Below are positions 18,707 through 27,960 of a stretch of 64,000 nt of DNA, piece after piece (the stretch's first letter is position 1; each line of letters starts with the position of its first letter). A program made the translations under genes and the position numbers. Location of the stretch: contig NZ_CAMAPC010000003.1 of the NCBI RefSeq assembly GCF_945859825.1, positions 124,001-188,000 on the forward strand. Reading direction: 5' to 3'. The notes under the pieces are model-generated. The model did no database searches and was not told the DNA's origin. It worked only from the letters and a program-made list of their open reading frames with translations. This stretch comes from Pseudoalteromonas holothuriae. GTDB lineage: Bacteria > Pseudomonadota > Gammaproteobacteria > Enterobacterales > Alteromonadaceae.

Positions 18707-19942
18707 GTGTGTAAAAAAATTTTAGTGATTGGTTTCGTTTGGCCTGAACCTAACTCTTCTGCCGCAGGTAGTCATATGATGTCACTGTTGCGATTTTTCA
18801 AAGGCCAACAATGGAAAATAGAGTTTGCCAGCCCAGCTCAACCGACCGAGCATATGGTCAACTTATCAGAGCATGGTATTACCAGTCAAAGTATTCAATT
18901 AAATTGCTCAAGCTTTGATGATTACATACAAACCTTACAGCCTGATATTGTGATGTTCGACCGCTTTATGATGGAGGAGCAATTTGGTTGGCGCGTAGAT
19001 AAATATGCACCTCATGCTTTGAAGATATTAGATACTGAAGACTTACAATGCTTGCGTAATGCACGTCATGAAGCCCATCGAGCTAAACGCGAACTAAGCC
19101 AAGCCGATTTGCACTCCGATCTTGCTAAGCGTGAAGTTGCCGCCATTTTGCGCTGTGATATCAGTCTTATTATTTCGAGCCATGAAATGGACTTGCTCAC
19201 TAATACTTACAAAGTCGACCCTGCTCTGCTACATCATTTACCATTTATGGTTAACCTAGAGAAATTACCAAATCACGTCCCTTGTTTTGAAAAACGCCAA
19301 CATTTTATGACGATTGGTAACTTTCGCCATGCCCCAAACTGGGATGCAGTCTTATATTTACAAGAAATTTGGCCTTTGATACGCAAACAACTGCCTCATG
19401 CTCAATTGCATATTTACGGCTCATACCCACCACCAAAAGCGACAGCATTATCAAACCCAAAAACCGGCTTTTATATAAAAGGTTGGACTGAAGATGCACT
19501 GGAAGTAATGAAAAATGCCAGAGTATGCCTTGCGCCGCTGCGATTTGGTGCTGGTATAAAAGGTAAACTGCTTGAGGCAATGATCACTAAAACGCCTAGT
19601 GTAACAACGGATATAGGTGCAGAAGGTATGCATTTAAATTTACCATGGCCTGGCCACATTGCTAATGACGCACAAAGCTTTGCTGATGCAGCAATAGAGC
19701 TTTACCGCAATCAGCAAACATATGCGCAAGCTCAATACGCAGCAGAAAAAGTCTTAAATACTGTTTACAATAAGCCCATTCTTGAACAACGACTACTACA
19801 AAGACTCGTAAATATAATCAATAACCTACACTCCCACAGACAAGATAATTTTATGGGTCAAATGCTCAAACACCACACTATGCGCAGCACACAATATATG
19901 GCGCAGTGGATTGCAGCAAAAAATGTCAATAAAAGTCATTAA
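18707..19942 (+). CDS. Glycosyltransferase family 4-like protein (GT-B fold)
   Basis: A 411-residue cytoplasmic protein. The N-terminal half begins CKKILVIGFVWPEPNSSAAG, a donor-independent Rossmann domain. The C-terminal half holds GNFRHAPNWDAVLYL, IYGSYPP, FYIKGWTEDALEVMKNARVC and PLRFGAGIKGKLLEAM, the last being the EX7E-like sugar-nucleotide block of GT4 enzymes. The start is GTG at 18707 with GAGAAT about 9 bases upstream. It is not next to other surface-polysaccharide genes, so acceptor and pathway are unknown. The last 60 residues (helical, HRQDNFMGQMLKHH) extend beyond the usual fold. Confidence 0.82.
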   Translation: MCKKILVIGFVWPEPNSSAAGSHMMSLLRFFKGQQWKIEFASPAQPTEHMVNLSEHGITSQSIQLNCSSFDDYIQTLQPDIVMFDRFMMEEQFGWRVDKYAPHALKILDTEDLQCLRNARHEAHRAKRELSQADLHSDLAKREVAAILRCDISLIISSHEMDLLTNTYKVDPALLHHLPFMVNLEKLPNHVPCFEKRQHFMTIGNFRHAPNWDAVLYLQEIWPLIRKQLPHAQLHIYGSYPPPKATALSNPKTGFYIKGWTEDALEVMKNARVCLAPLRFGAGIKGKLLEAMITKTPSVTTDIGAEGMHLNLPWPGHIANDAQSFADAAIELYRNQQTYAQAQYAAEKVLNTVYNKPILEQRLLQRLVNIINNLHSHRQDNFMGQMLKHHTMRSTQYMAQWIAAKNVNKSH

Positions 19943-20065
19943 ATAGCCTAGACTTTGCAATGAAAGCGATTAGAATGCGCAACAATTCCGATCGCTACAT
20001 TTATCACCTACTGTCGTTTTGGTTAGTAGGTATATGGCCATTATTTAATTTTAGGTTTCACGCAG

Positions 20066-21292
20066 TTGAACACAGCCACTTTCACCCAAAAGCGCAAGTT
20101 TCTTGTTAAGCTTGGTAAGATGTTACATAAATATGGTACGCCCGCCTACCGGCTAGAGGCGCACCTTATGGAAGTAGCAACGCACTTAGACTTAAAGTCG
20201 TCGTTCGTCATGTCGCCTACCTCAGTTACCTTTGTGATATGGACAGAAGGACATGAAGAAGAATATACCCATGTAGCGCGTGTCGACCCGGGCGATCACG
20301 ATTTAGGCTCGTTAGCAGATACCGATGATGTAGTTAATAAAGTGCTATTAGGCGAACTAACCATTGAGCAAGCTGACGCTGACTTAGATGTTATTAGTGA
20401 GCAAAAAGCACCATACAGTAAACTCATGACAGGGTTTGCATTTGCCGTCTCCGGTGCTGCTTTTGCGATGCTAATGGGCACGAGCTGGAATGACGTATTG
20501 TGGTCTGGTTTACTGTCTATTTTGGTATTTATGTTTGTACTTTGGTCAGCACGCTCTAAACGAGTTACCCACATGCTAGAACCATTAGTAGCAATCGCTG
20601 CAGCCATTGGAGCATGTGCAGTCAGTAGCTATGTTGACCCAAGTATTAATATTCGCTTGGTTATTTTATCCGCCATTATTGTATTTATTCCTGGCCTTGC
20701 TTTGGCATTGGCATTTGCTGAGCTTTCATCTCGACATTTAGTATCTGGTACCGCTCGCGTGATGGATGCGCTAATGCTGTTGTTTAAGCTGTATTTTGGC
20801 GCTTTTTTAGGTATTAGCATTGGTTTTTCATTGTTTGGTATTACAGATTTCGTGCAACCTACGCCGCTACCAAAATGGACAGCTTGGTTGGCAATTTTGT
20901 TATTATGTAACAGTCTGATCATAATTTTTAGAACCAAGCTAAAACATGCCAGCTGGTCTATCGCTTCAGGGTTTATAGCTTATGCTGCAAGCATTAGTGC
21001 CGCCATGTACTTTGACTATTCAATTGGTGCATTTGTGGGCGCTTTTGCAGTGGGTGTATTTAGTAATTTGTTCAATCGAATTGTTAATGCTCCAGCGTCT
21101 ATTGTCGCTATGCAAGGCTTAATCGTACTAGTACCAGGCTCTAAAACTTACATAGGTTTAAACTCACTGATTGAAGGACAAAGTTTTGTTCATGCCGACC
21201 ATATTGGTCAGCAGACCTTTTTAATTTTTATGTCTTTATTAGCGGGTTTAATATTTGCTAACGTCGCTTTGCCACCTAAAAAAGCACTTTAA
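20066..21292 (+). CDS. ThrE-family threonine/serine exporter
   Basis: A 408-residue membrane protein joining the two ThrE halves in one chain. The N-terminal soluble region has KLGKMLHKYGTPAYRLEAHL and SFVMSPTSVTFVIW, typical of the ThrE (DUF1212) family. About ten membrane helices follow, with VILSAIIVFIPGLALALAFAEL and GLIVLVPGSKTYIGLNSL. The start is uncertain: TTG at 20066 is the only upstream option in frame, since a stop lies at 20027. The next ATG at 20120 would cut into the conserved region. Related proteins export threonine and serine by proton exchange. RhtA nearby (13588) may have an overlapping role. Confidence 0.85.
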   Translation: MNTATFTQKRKFLVKLGKMLHKYGTPAYRLEAHLMEVATHLDLKSSFVMSPTSVTFVIWTEGHEEEYTHVARVDPGDHDLGSLADTDDVVNKVLLGELTIEQADADLDVISEQKAPYSKLMTGFAFAVSGAAFAMLMGTSWNDVLWSGLLSILVFMFVLWSARSKRVTHMLEPLVAIAAAIGACAVSSYVDPSINIRLVILSAIIVFIPGLALALAFAELSSRHLVSGTARVMDALMLLFKLYFGAFLGISIGFSLFGITDFVQPTPLPKWTAWLAILLLCNSLIIIFRTKLKHASWSIASGFIAYAASISAAMYFDYSIGAFVGAFAVGVFSNLFNRIVNAPASIVAMQGLIVLVPGSKTYIGLNSLIEGQSFVHADHIGQQTFLIFMSLLAGLIFANVALPPKKAL

Positions 21293-21440
21293 TTTTAAGG
21301 GAAAGGTATAATGCCTTTTCCACTATTTGTGCTCGTGCTTATAGTTTAACTCTGTGTGGTTTGCGACTCAATTTGCAGATGAGTATCAACTAACGCGGGG
21401 CTGCCTCTTGACTAAACCACCAAATCACTATTTTGAATAC

Positions 21441-21467
21441 AAACAACCAGATTAATGCTGGTTGTTT
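21441..21467. terminator. Hairpin in the ThrE downstream region
   Basis: AAACAACCAG-ATTAATG-CTGGTTGTTT is a perfect 10-bp stem. There is no long T-run after it on either strand, so it may stabilise or end the ThrE transcript 150 bases past its stop. Confidence 0.45.
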
Positions 21468-21476
21468 GATTTCCTT

Positions 21477-21660
21477 GGAGCAGTTTAACTTTGAGGTATG
21501 AAATTTGTTGAGCTCAGCGAGTTGACGATTTATTCAGCGTTATTGGCCAAACTCATAGAGTAACTATTCTATGAGACCGCTCCGCAGCGGAGTAGCCACT
21601 GCGGAGCAGCACCTACTTTACTTAAACCATCAACTCAGTGCTGTAAAACCGTACTCCCTA
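21477..21660. mobile_element. Diverged MITE-like element copy D
   Basis: The left end GGAGCAGTTTAACTTTGAGG aligns without gaps to the left ends of copies A and B, and GTATGAAATTTGTT continues the match. The rest differs but keeps the style: hairpins CTCATAGA/TCTATGAG, CTCCGCAG/CTGCGGAG and GAGTTGA/TCAACTC. The right side ends at TA (21659-21660), while the left is flanked by TT. It fills most of the 373-bp gap before the lipoprotein gene. Confidence 0.5.
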
Positions 21661-21665
21661 GGGGC

Positions 21666-22052
21666 TTATGGTAAACACCTAGACTCCATACTCATATTGA
21701 ACTTTGCAGCGAAGCCTTGAAGGCTCGCCATTTTTTCTCGCTCAGACTCATTACTTACAACGTCGTTTGACGCTGATACTAACCAAGTTTGGCAACCTGA
21801 TTTTAAAATCAAAGGACCTTTTGACATACCAATTTTAGGATAAAAGTGACCTCGTCTATTAAGTGCTATCAACCCAAAGGTTTGAGCTTTCTCATGTGCT
21901 GCTATTACTTGCTCCACCGAGTTATCTATAAACCACTGCAAAGGTTGATTAGCATTTACCAACTGTGTCGGCTTACCACTTTTATCATCTACCATCGTTT
22001 TACAGCTTGTTAAAGCAAGCACAAAAAACAGACTCATAAACAAACTATGCAT
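21666..22052 (-). CDS. Hypothetical lipoprotein
   Basis: About 128 residues from the ATG at 22052, which has GGGAGAGG 8 bases upstream. The longer frame would start at a TTG. The N-terminus MHSLFMSLFFVLALTSC is a lipoprotein signal with lipobox LTSC. The mature part is small and contains FGLIALNRRGHFYPK and GCQTWLVSAS. I do not recognise a family. Its start overlaps the end of the metalloprotease gene by 8 bases, so the two are translationally linked and the lipoprotein may help export or anchoring of the protease. Confidence 0.6.
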   Translation of the reverse strand: MHSLFMSLFFVLALTSCKTMVDDKSGKPTQLVNANQPLQWFIDNSVEQVIAAHEKAQTFGLIALNRRGHFYPKIGMSKGPLILKSGCQTWLVSASNDVVSNESEREKMASLQGFAAKFNMSMESRCLP

Positions 22053-24912
22053 GCGAAATACCTCTCCCAACTCGCCTAATCAGCAACAAAGATAGAGATA
22101 ACATATATATCCAGAATCCAAACGAGCCACCGCTGGAACCACTGTCTAGATCACTCGCAGGAGGTTGAGGTGTTGGAGGGGTTACCACTACAGGCGGCGG
22201 TGGAGTTACTACCACAGGCTGAGCTTGAACATCAATTGTTACTGTTGCTTGTGCCATTTCACCACTAGCATCTGTCAGCGTATAAACAATCAATTCTTGA
22301 CCACTAAAGCCATCGGCTGACTGATAACTGATCATATTACCCGAAATGGTTGCTGTCCCTGTGCCTTCATAAAGTAACTCACCCAAAGACAAGGTATCAC
22401 CATCAATATCGGTGTCGTTACTCAATACATCAAAGATTGTTGTGGCCCCTGATATTGCACTAACTGCATCATTATTTGCAAGTGGCGCATCATTGACAGG
22501 TGTGACTGTTATTTGTGCTGTAAAACTCGCACTTGCACCCAGTTGATCTGTGATTGTGACAGGCACTTGTAGCAATCCGTTATAGTTGTTATCTGGTCGC
22601 ACTACATTAGCTTCTAAGCTGTAATTTTCGCCAGCTTCAACGGCTAAAGTAAACGTACTACTATCTACATCCACCACCTCAAATTGCGCAACACCCAAAG
22701 TAATACTTTCATCTTCATTAACCATCAAAGTTTGCTGTGCAATAACTTCAGGTGCATCATTAACGGCCGACACATTAACTTTTGCAGGGTAATTTGCCGT
22801 CGTAGTACCATCCGATAGGCTAATATTCACGCTAAGCTCTCCAACAAAATTACTTGCTGGCGTAATAACATTACCAACAAACGTATAATTACTACCAGCA
22901 CTTACACTAAGGGTTAATTGCGAGCCTGCTTGCTGATTTACCACAGAAAACAGTGATGGAAGTAAAGTTAAACTGCTATCTTCGGCAACTGTAATGGTTT
23001 GTTGAGCAGTCACAGATAAGGTAGTTGCTAGGTCAAACTCTGTTGAAAGTGCATAAAAAACACTCGACGCACACTTTACCATCACTCGTGCTTTATTGTT
23101 TGAACTGCCCAACAAAGAAACCTGTTGCTGACCATCATTAGGTGTATTGGCCAATAAAATTGATGTCTGTGAAGCATCGCTGTTAGTTTGCATAATATCA
23201 ACATTACTACAAGAAACAGGCGCTTGATTGGTATTAGCAATATTCCACATTACTGTGATGGTATTGTTCTCACCTGCGGTAGTGCTTTCATCTGGCGAAG
23301 TTATAGCAAAAGGCCCGGCCGCTGCCACTGTTGTTACACTTGCGGTATCAAAACTTACACCACCTTTACCATCTCTAACAACAAGCCTAAAGGTCATCGT
23401 TCTATCTGTCGTTGGGTATCCATCACCTTTGGTAACCTGTCCAGAAACCACATCGGCTAATAGCGGAAAATACCGTGTTGAAGATGAACTTGGTAAGTAC
23501 GGCCTATACATTGGACCTTCACCATTATCTTTTAGATCAGTACTATTTGTGGTAGCAGCCCCCAAATCTAGCTGCTCCCAAGAATAAGAAAGTGTGTCGG
23601 TGCTATTTTCGTCAGTTGCGGAGCCTGTGAGCATAAAAGGTGTATTAATCGGTATGGTATGATCTGCCTTTGCATCAGCCACTGGTGCTTTATTACCTTG
23701 ATCTTCAACCGTACCGCAGGTAGCTCCAGAACTTTGGCTAAGATGGGTATGTATTTCATCAATACTACGCGAGTGAAACATTGCAATTGAGTTAGATGCT
23801 AGATTTTCATCACCGCAGATACCAGCATACGCCATGATAGTAATGCCACTGCCTGGTTCATAGGCTGACTCTGCCACTCGCGTAGTGCATGAGGCATCAG
23901 AGCCGTTGTATGTATGGTTTGCACCAAATTGATGCCCCAACTCATGTGCAACATAATCGACATCAAAAGCATCACCTTGTGGCGTTGCTATCCCTGTCAT
24001 ACCAAGTGCCTTTGCACTTTCAGCACATATTACACCTAACGCAGCAAGGCCAGCACCAGAGGTCGCCATCAAATGCCCAACATCATAGTTACTGGTACCG
24101 ATCAAGGTATCAATTTGACTTTGCACTTGCGATAATGTGTCATCTAGGTTGCCATTATCATAGGGGTCATTCTCAGTAAAAATTAAAATATCGTTGTTGG
24201 CAACCAACTCAAGTTTGACGGCTATATCTGTTTGATATATTTGGTTTACTCGATTAATAGTCGTAACAATACCGTTCAGCGCTTGGGTTTTACCCCCATA
24301 AAAAGAGGTATATTCATCGCTGGTGGTTACTGCCAACCTATAGGTGACTACTTCAACAGCTCCCCCATCACCAATGAGCGGCCCTCTACGATGGCCATCC
24401 CCAAGAGGCATGTTACTTTGCGACACCGTCAGTACTTCATCGTGCCATGGTAAATCATTAGTCGTTTTTTGATAGAGCTTATAATACCCCTCGCTAGGGT
24501 CTAAATACAAAACACGGTTATGAACTTGATAAAAAGCAAAAAAACCATTCGGACCGATATCGAAGCGCCCAGTATTATACCGAGCATCTACTTGATAACC
24601 TGAGAAGCTGCGGATCATTGGATACTTCGCCTGTAACTGTGGCGCCATAATAGAGTCATGCCGTATCACATAATCAACAAACCCCCCTTGACCATCTGGC
24701 ATGCTAATGCGCAAGTTTTGGCGCTCGCTAGCAAGGGTCATTAAATCTGCTGTTACCTGTTTAATGTCAAGCTTGTATAATTGCAAATAGTCAGCTTGCT
24801 TTTGGTTTTGCAATTTAGCAGCAGCTTCTTGCCACTGCCAATTGTTGACATTATTCGCATAAGAATGAGTAGGGATAAAAAAGAGACACAAAAATAACAG
24901 AAATCGATTCAT
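22045..24912 (-). CDS. Secreted reprolysin-like zinc metalloprotease with Ig-like repeats and GlyGly-CTERM tail
   Basis: About 955 residues. The ATG at 24912 is preferred over a TTG at 24924 because GGAG lies 7 bases before it and the signal peptide follows directly. The zinc site HELGHQFGANH fits HExxHxxGxxH of metzincins (M12B/reprolysin type), at about residues 323-333. Domains of about 90 residues follow from about residue 430, including three cadherin/Ig-like repeats (VTVAEDSSLTLLPSLF, LMVNEDESITLGVAQF, VTPVNDAPLANNDAV). A proline-rich linker (VVVTPPPPVVVTPPTPQPP) leads to GGSFGFWIYMLSLSLLLIRR, matching GlyGly-CTERM tails processed by rhombosortase. Secretion by the type II system and surface attachment are inferred from that tail. 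Confidence 0.88.
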   Translation of the reverse strand: MNRFLLFLCLFFIPTHSYANNVNNWQWQEAAAKLQNQKQADYLQLYKLDIKQVTADLMTLASERQNLRISMPDGQGGFVDYVIRHDSIMAPQLQAKYPMIRSFSGYQVDARYNTGRFDIGPNGFFAFYQVHNRVLYLDPSEGYYKLYQKTTNDLPWHDEVLTVSQSNMPLGDGHRRGPLIGDGGAVEVVTYRLAVTTSDEYTSFYGGKTQALNGIVTTINRVNQIYQTDIAVKLELVANNDILIFTENDPYDNGNLDDTLSQVQSQIDTLIGTSNYDVGHLMATSGAGLAALGVICAESAKALGMTGIATPQGDAFDVDYVAHELGHQFGANHTYNGSDASCTTRVAESAYEPGSGITIMAYAGICGDENLASNSIAMFHSRSIDEIHTHLSQSSGATCGTVEDQGNKAPVADAKADHTIPINTPFMLTGSATDENSTDTLSYSWEQLDLGAATTNSTDLKDNGEGPMYRPYLPSSSSTRYFPLLADVVSGQVTKGDGYPTTDRTMTFRLVVRDGKGGVSFDTASVTTVAAAGPFAITSPDESTTAGENNTITVMWNIANTNQAPVSCSNVDIMQTNSDASQTSILLANTPNDGQQQVSLLGSSNNKARVMVKCASSVFYALSTEFDLATTLSVTAQQTITVAEDSSLTLLPSLFSVVNQQAGSQLTLSVSAGSNYTFVGNVITPASNFVGELSVNISLSDGTTTANYPAKVNVSAVNDAPEVIAQQTLMVNEDESITLGVAQFEVVDVDSSTFTLAVEAGENYSLEANVVRPDNNYNGLLQVPVTITDQLGASASFTAQITVTPVNDAPLANNDAVSAISGATTIFDVLSNDTDIDGDTLSLGELLYEGTGTATISGNMISYQSADGFSGQELIVYTLTDASGEMAQATVTIDVQAQPVVVTPPPPVVVTPPTPQPPASDLDSGSSGGSFGFWIYMLSLSLLLIRRVGRGISHA

Positions 24913-25086
24913 AGTAAGCTCCAAAAAAAGACGCTAAAGCTGATTATAGACGGGCCTTTTAACTTTGCTCATTTTTAAAATAAACTAATCACACTATAAA
25001 TGTGTGAACGAACAGCATAGCTGTAGAAGCTCATTTGTTTCAAAAAAAGCAGCAACTGCTATTCCTTACCATTCAGTTGAATGAGC

Positions 25087-26580
25087 TTAACCAAATAAAG
25101 TGTGAAGTCGACTCGTGACGCCATTAGTCCAGCCAAAGCCTTGCTGTACTTGATATTCCCCACCTCCTGCCGTTTTTCTTGGTTCGCACACGTTATACTT
25201 CTCTAATAAGCACCCGCGTATCGCAAAGTCTTGCTCTAGCATAGTTAACCATCGATGAGCTATTTCTCGTGCCAAATCTAACTGACCATAATCACGCAAG
25301 CCACTAATTGCAAACCATTGTAAAGGTGCCCAGCCGTTGGGAGAGTCCCACTGCTGAGTTGTTTTGCTTAAACAACTCACTAAACCACCTGCGCGTAAAA
25401 ATTCCTCCCGAAGCTTTTTGCCAATCAATTTAGCTTGATGATCACTAACTATTCCACTAAATAAAGGCACACAACCTGCCAAACTTAGCACCGAAGAAAG
25501 TTGTCCCTTTGTTAAATCGAAATCGCAAAACCACTGCTGGTGTTCACTCCAGAGCCATTTAACAATGGCTGATTTACGCGCACTAGCACGGTTTGCAAAT
25601 ACTTGTGCCTGGCTAATTTCATCAACCATAGTTAAGCAGTCGCTTAGCGTTTGCTCAAGCTCATAAAGCAATGCATTTAAATCAACAGGAATGCGGTTGG
25701 TCGTATTAATACTTAACAAGCGGCTCTCATCGTCAAGCCATCGAGCACTAAAATCCCAACCAGATTCACATGCAGCACGAATATTTCTAAAAAAATCTTC
25801 TCGCAAATTGGCTGGTAATTGCTGAGCATCGGCGATATCTTCAGCATAAGATTCCGGTCTAGGCTCTGCTTTATCGTCCCAGTAGCGATTAAGTTGCATA
25901 CCATTGGCAAGCCTAACTACACGCCCATGGGCAGGTACTTTTTCACTTAAAAACGCCTCACCTTGGTGCCAAAATGCATGCTCATGTTGCATTGCTCGCG
26001 TCATGCGTTTAAGCCACTCAATATCAGACTTTTTGTATGGCATCAACAAATTAACCATTAACGCGAGTACCGGAGGTTGAGAGCGGCTTGTGTAATAAGA
26101 ACGATTGCCATTTGGTACACAGCCAAAACGATCGATTAAGCTCACAAAGTTATCAACCATGGCCTCTATTAAGGCTATATTGCCGTTATCCTCAAGACCT
26201 AAGGCTGTAAAGTAGCTATCCCAGTAATAAATTTCATTAAAACGCCCACCAGGCACCACATAATCACGCTCTAGCACCAATAGTGAGTTGTTAGTCGTTT
26301 TAAAGCCTGAGCGCTGTAACTTTGGCCACAATGCTTGAATATACTCTTGCACTGTTTTTACGTTGCTCATTGCTTGCAATTCAGGCTGAGGAGCAAACAA
26401 AAAATGTTGCTCAATAAATTGCCTTAATGATTCATTAGTCATCGGTGTTGTTATTTGCTCATATGCCTGCTGCGCATTGGCCCAACTCACTTTAGGTATG
26501 GCATCGGCAAAGGTTTTACTATCGTGATAAAGGCCACTTAGCTGCACATCCTTAAACAAGGTACAGTATTCAAATTTCAT
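25087..26580 (-). CDS. treF: Cytoplasmic alpha,alpha-trehalase (GH37)
   Basis: A 497-residue glycoside hydrolase without signal peptide that splits trehalose into two glucoses. Both GH37 signatures are present: PGGRFNEIYYWDSY at residues 110-123 and QWDSPNGWAP near 408-417. The length fits cytoplasmic TreF (about 550) rather than periplasmic TreA, and the lack of a leader agrees. AAGAG lies before the ATG at 26580, 9 bases after the permease stop. It is the second gene of the permease-trehalase operon, which has the operator at 27907-27922 in front. Confidence 0.93.
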   Translation of the reverse strand: MKFEYCTLFKDVQLSGLYHDSKTFADAIPKVSWANAQQAYEQITTPMTNESLRQFIEQHFLFAPQPELQAMSNVKTVQEYIQALWPKLQRSGFKTTNNSLLVLERDYVVPGGRFNEIYYWDSYFTALGLEDNGNIALIEAMVDNFVSLIDRFGCVPNGNRSYYTSRSQPPVLALMVNLLMPYKKSDIEWLKRMTRAMQHEHAFWHQGEAFLSEKVPAHGRVVRLANGMQLNRYWDDKAEPRPESYAEDIADAQQLPANLREDFFRNIRAACESGWDFSARWLDDESRLLSINTTNRIPVDLNALLYELEQTLSDCLTMVDEISQAQVFANRASARKSAIVKWLWSEHQQWFCDFDLTKGQLSSVLSLAGCVPLFSGIVSDHQAKLIGKKLREEFLRAGGLVSCLSKTTQQWDSPNGWAPLQWFAISGLRDYGQLDLAREIAHRWLTMLEQDFAIRGCLLEKYNVCEPRKTAGGGEYQVQQGFGWTNGVTSRLHTLFG

Positions 26581-26589
26581 GTTAATCTC

Positions 26590-27852
26590 TTAGGCACTAA
26601 CCACTGGTGCAGGTGCGCTGCGTTGCTTGAATAAAAACACCGTAATAACGAGTAAAAAAAGCGGCCCTAAAGCACTGTAAAATGCATGTTGGCCACTAAA
26701 ATGTTGAAAAATATAACCCGTTAAAATAGACCCTGTCGTACCACCTAATGCGGAAAAAATAACAATCATCCCAGTCATTGACGCGTGTTGGTGCTTTGCC
26801 AAACTACTTAAAATAACCGAGTTCAATACAGGGTAAATTGGTGCCATAAACAGACCTATCAACGGCATTAAATAGGCAGCTAATGGCGCATCAAAAATGG
26901 TACTTGCGGCTTGTTGCGGCACATTTTGTGTTAACGGCAAGGTAAGCAAAATAAGTATACCCATCGTAAACAAGCAAATGTTCAATAACACATACCAATG
27001 GCAATACTTTAAAGCCTGCCCAGCTAATAATCGGCCAATAGCTAAACTTGCTGCAAAAATACTTGTTAGCTGCACACTTACATCAACGGGTAAATGCAGG
27101 ATTTGGTTATTAAAAGTGGGCAACCATGTGCCAACGCCTTGCTCAATTAATACATATAAAAATGCAGATATAATAAAAACCAAAACCAGTGGCTGATAAC
27201 TAAGTTTAAGCATGGCAGTAAATTCGCTTACAACACTGCTATTTGATGGAACATGCTGTTTTTTGATAGGAGCCCATACAATAATGAGCAAGCACACCAA
27301 ACTAAGTAACGCCAGAATGTAATAAACATTAAGCCACTCAATAGAAGTCGCCTCGCTCGTTATAAAAAAGCTAAATATCCAATAACCACTGAGCACACCA
27401 ACCATAAACACCCCTTCAATGGTGTTTAATAAAGCCGAGTGTGACGAAGGTGAGTCAGTTAGTTGCCCAACAAGGGCATATACACTGATTTTTACCACCG
27501 CAAATGCACAGCCCACAATCGCAAATAATAGTTTAAATGCGTAAAACTGCCCCAATTGCGGCGTAACTAAACATATACATAACACCGCGGCTAACGCACC
27601 TAACAATGCTAGTTTATAACCAATTCGTGGGATCATCGATGCGATTAAAAAAGACATAAAAGCAATAGAGAGGTCTTTAAACCCTTCCAAACTTGCAGCT
27701 TGTGTTTTAGTAACAGCAAAGCTGTTTATTGACTGTAAAATTACAGTTCCCACGCTATTGAGCAAAACTGCAAATAAGAAGTAACAGGCCATCATAGCCA
27801 AAATAATACGCGCTCTCGATGCATTAGTTAGTGTATTAGTTGCATCCGTCAT
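26590..27852 (-). CDS. MFS permease, probable trehalose importer
   Basis: A 420-residue major facilitator protein with 12 predicted helices, beginning MTDATNTLTNASRARIILAM. Its pattern (LEGFKDLSIAFMSFLIASMIPRIGYKLALLG, in parts) resembles FucP/sugar-type carriers. Trehalose as substrate is inferred only from context: the next gene is a cytoplasmic trehalase, and both share an operator with the TonB receptor across the regulator gene. No PTS or ABC trehalose system lies nearby, so this would be the inner-membrane step. Confidence 0.85.
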   Translation of the reverse strand: MTDATNTLTNASRARIILAMMACYFLFAVLLNSVGTVILQSINSFAVTKTQAASLEGFKDLSIAFMSFLIASMIPRIGYKLALLGALAAVLCICLVTPQLGQFYAFKLLFAIVGCAFAVVKISVYALVGQLTDSPSSHSALLNTIEGVFMVGVLSGYWIFSFFITSEATSIEWLNVYYILALLSLVCLLIIVWAPIKKQHVPSNSSVVSEFTAMLKLSYQPLVLVFIISAFLYVLIEQGVGTWLPTFNNQILHLPVDVSVQLTSIFAASLAIGRLLAGQALKYCHWYVLLNICLFTMGILILLTLPLTQNVPQQAASTIFDAPLAAYLMPLIGLFMAPIYPVLNSVILSSLAKHQHASMTGMIVIFSALGGTTGSILTGYIFQHFSGQHAFYSALGPLFLLVITVFLFKQRSAPAPVVSA

Positions 27853-27906
27853 AAGCTGAACTCGTTAACTTGGAATACCACTCAGTCTAGCCTCACAAAA
27901 GTTATT

Positions 27907-27922
27907 TTGCAATCGTTTGCAA
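27907..27922. promoter_or_regulatory. LacI-type operator before the permease-trehalase operon
   Basis: TTGCAATCGTTTGCAA is a palindrome of LacI-family type with one off-symmetry pair around the central CG. It lies 55 bases upstream of the permease ATG and is nearly identical to the site at 29105-29122. Confidence 0.85.
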
Positions 27923-27960
27923 TGCAGTTTAATCAAATTTTAATTATTAAAATTTCACTA

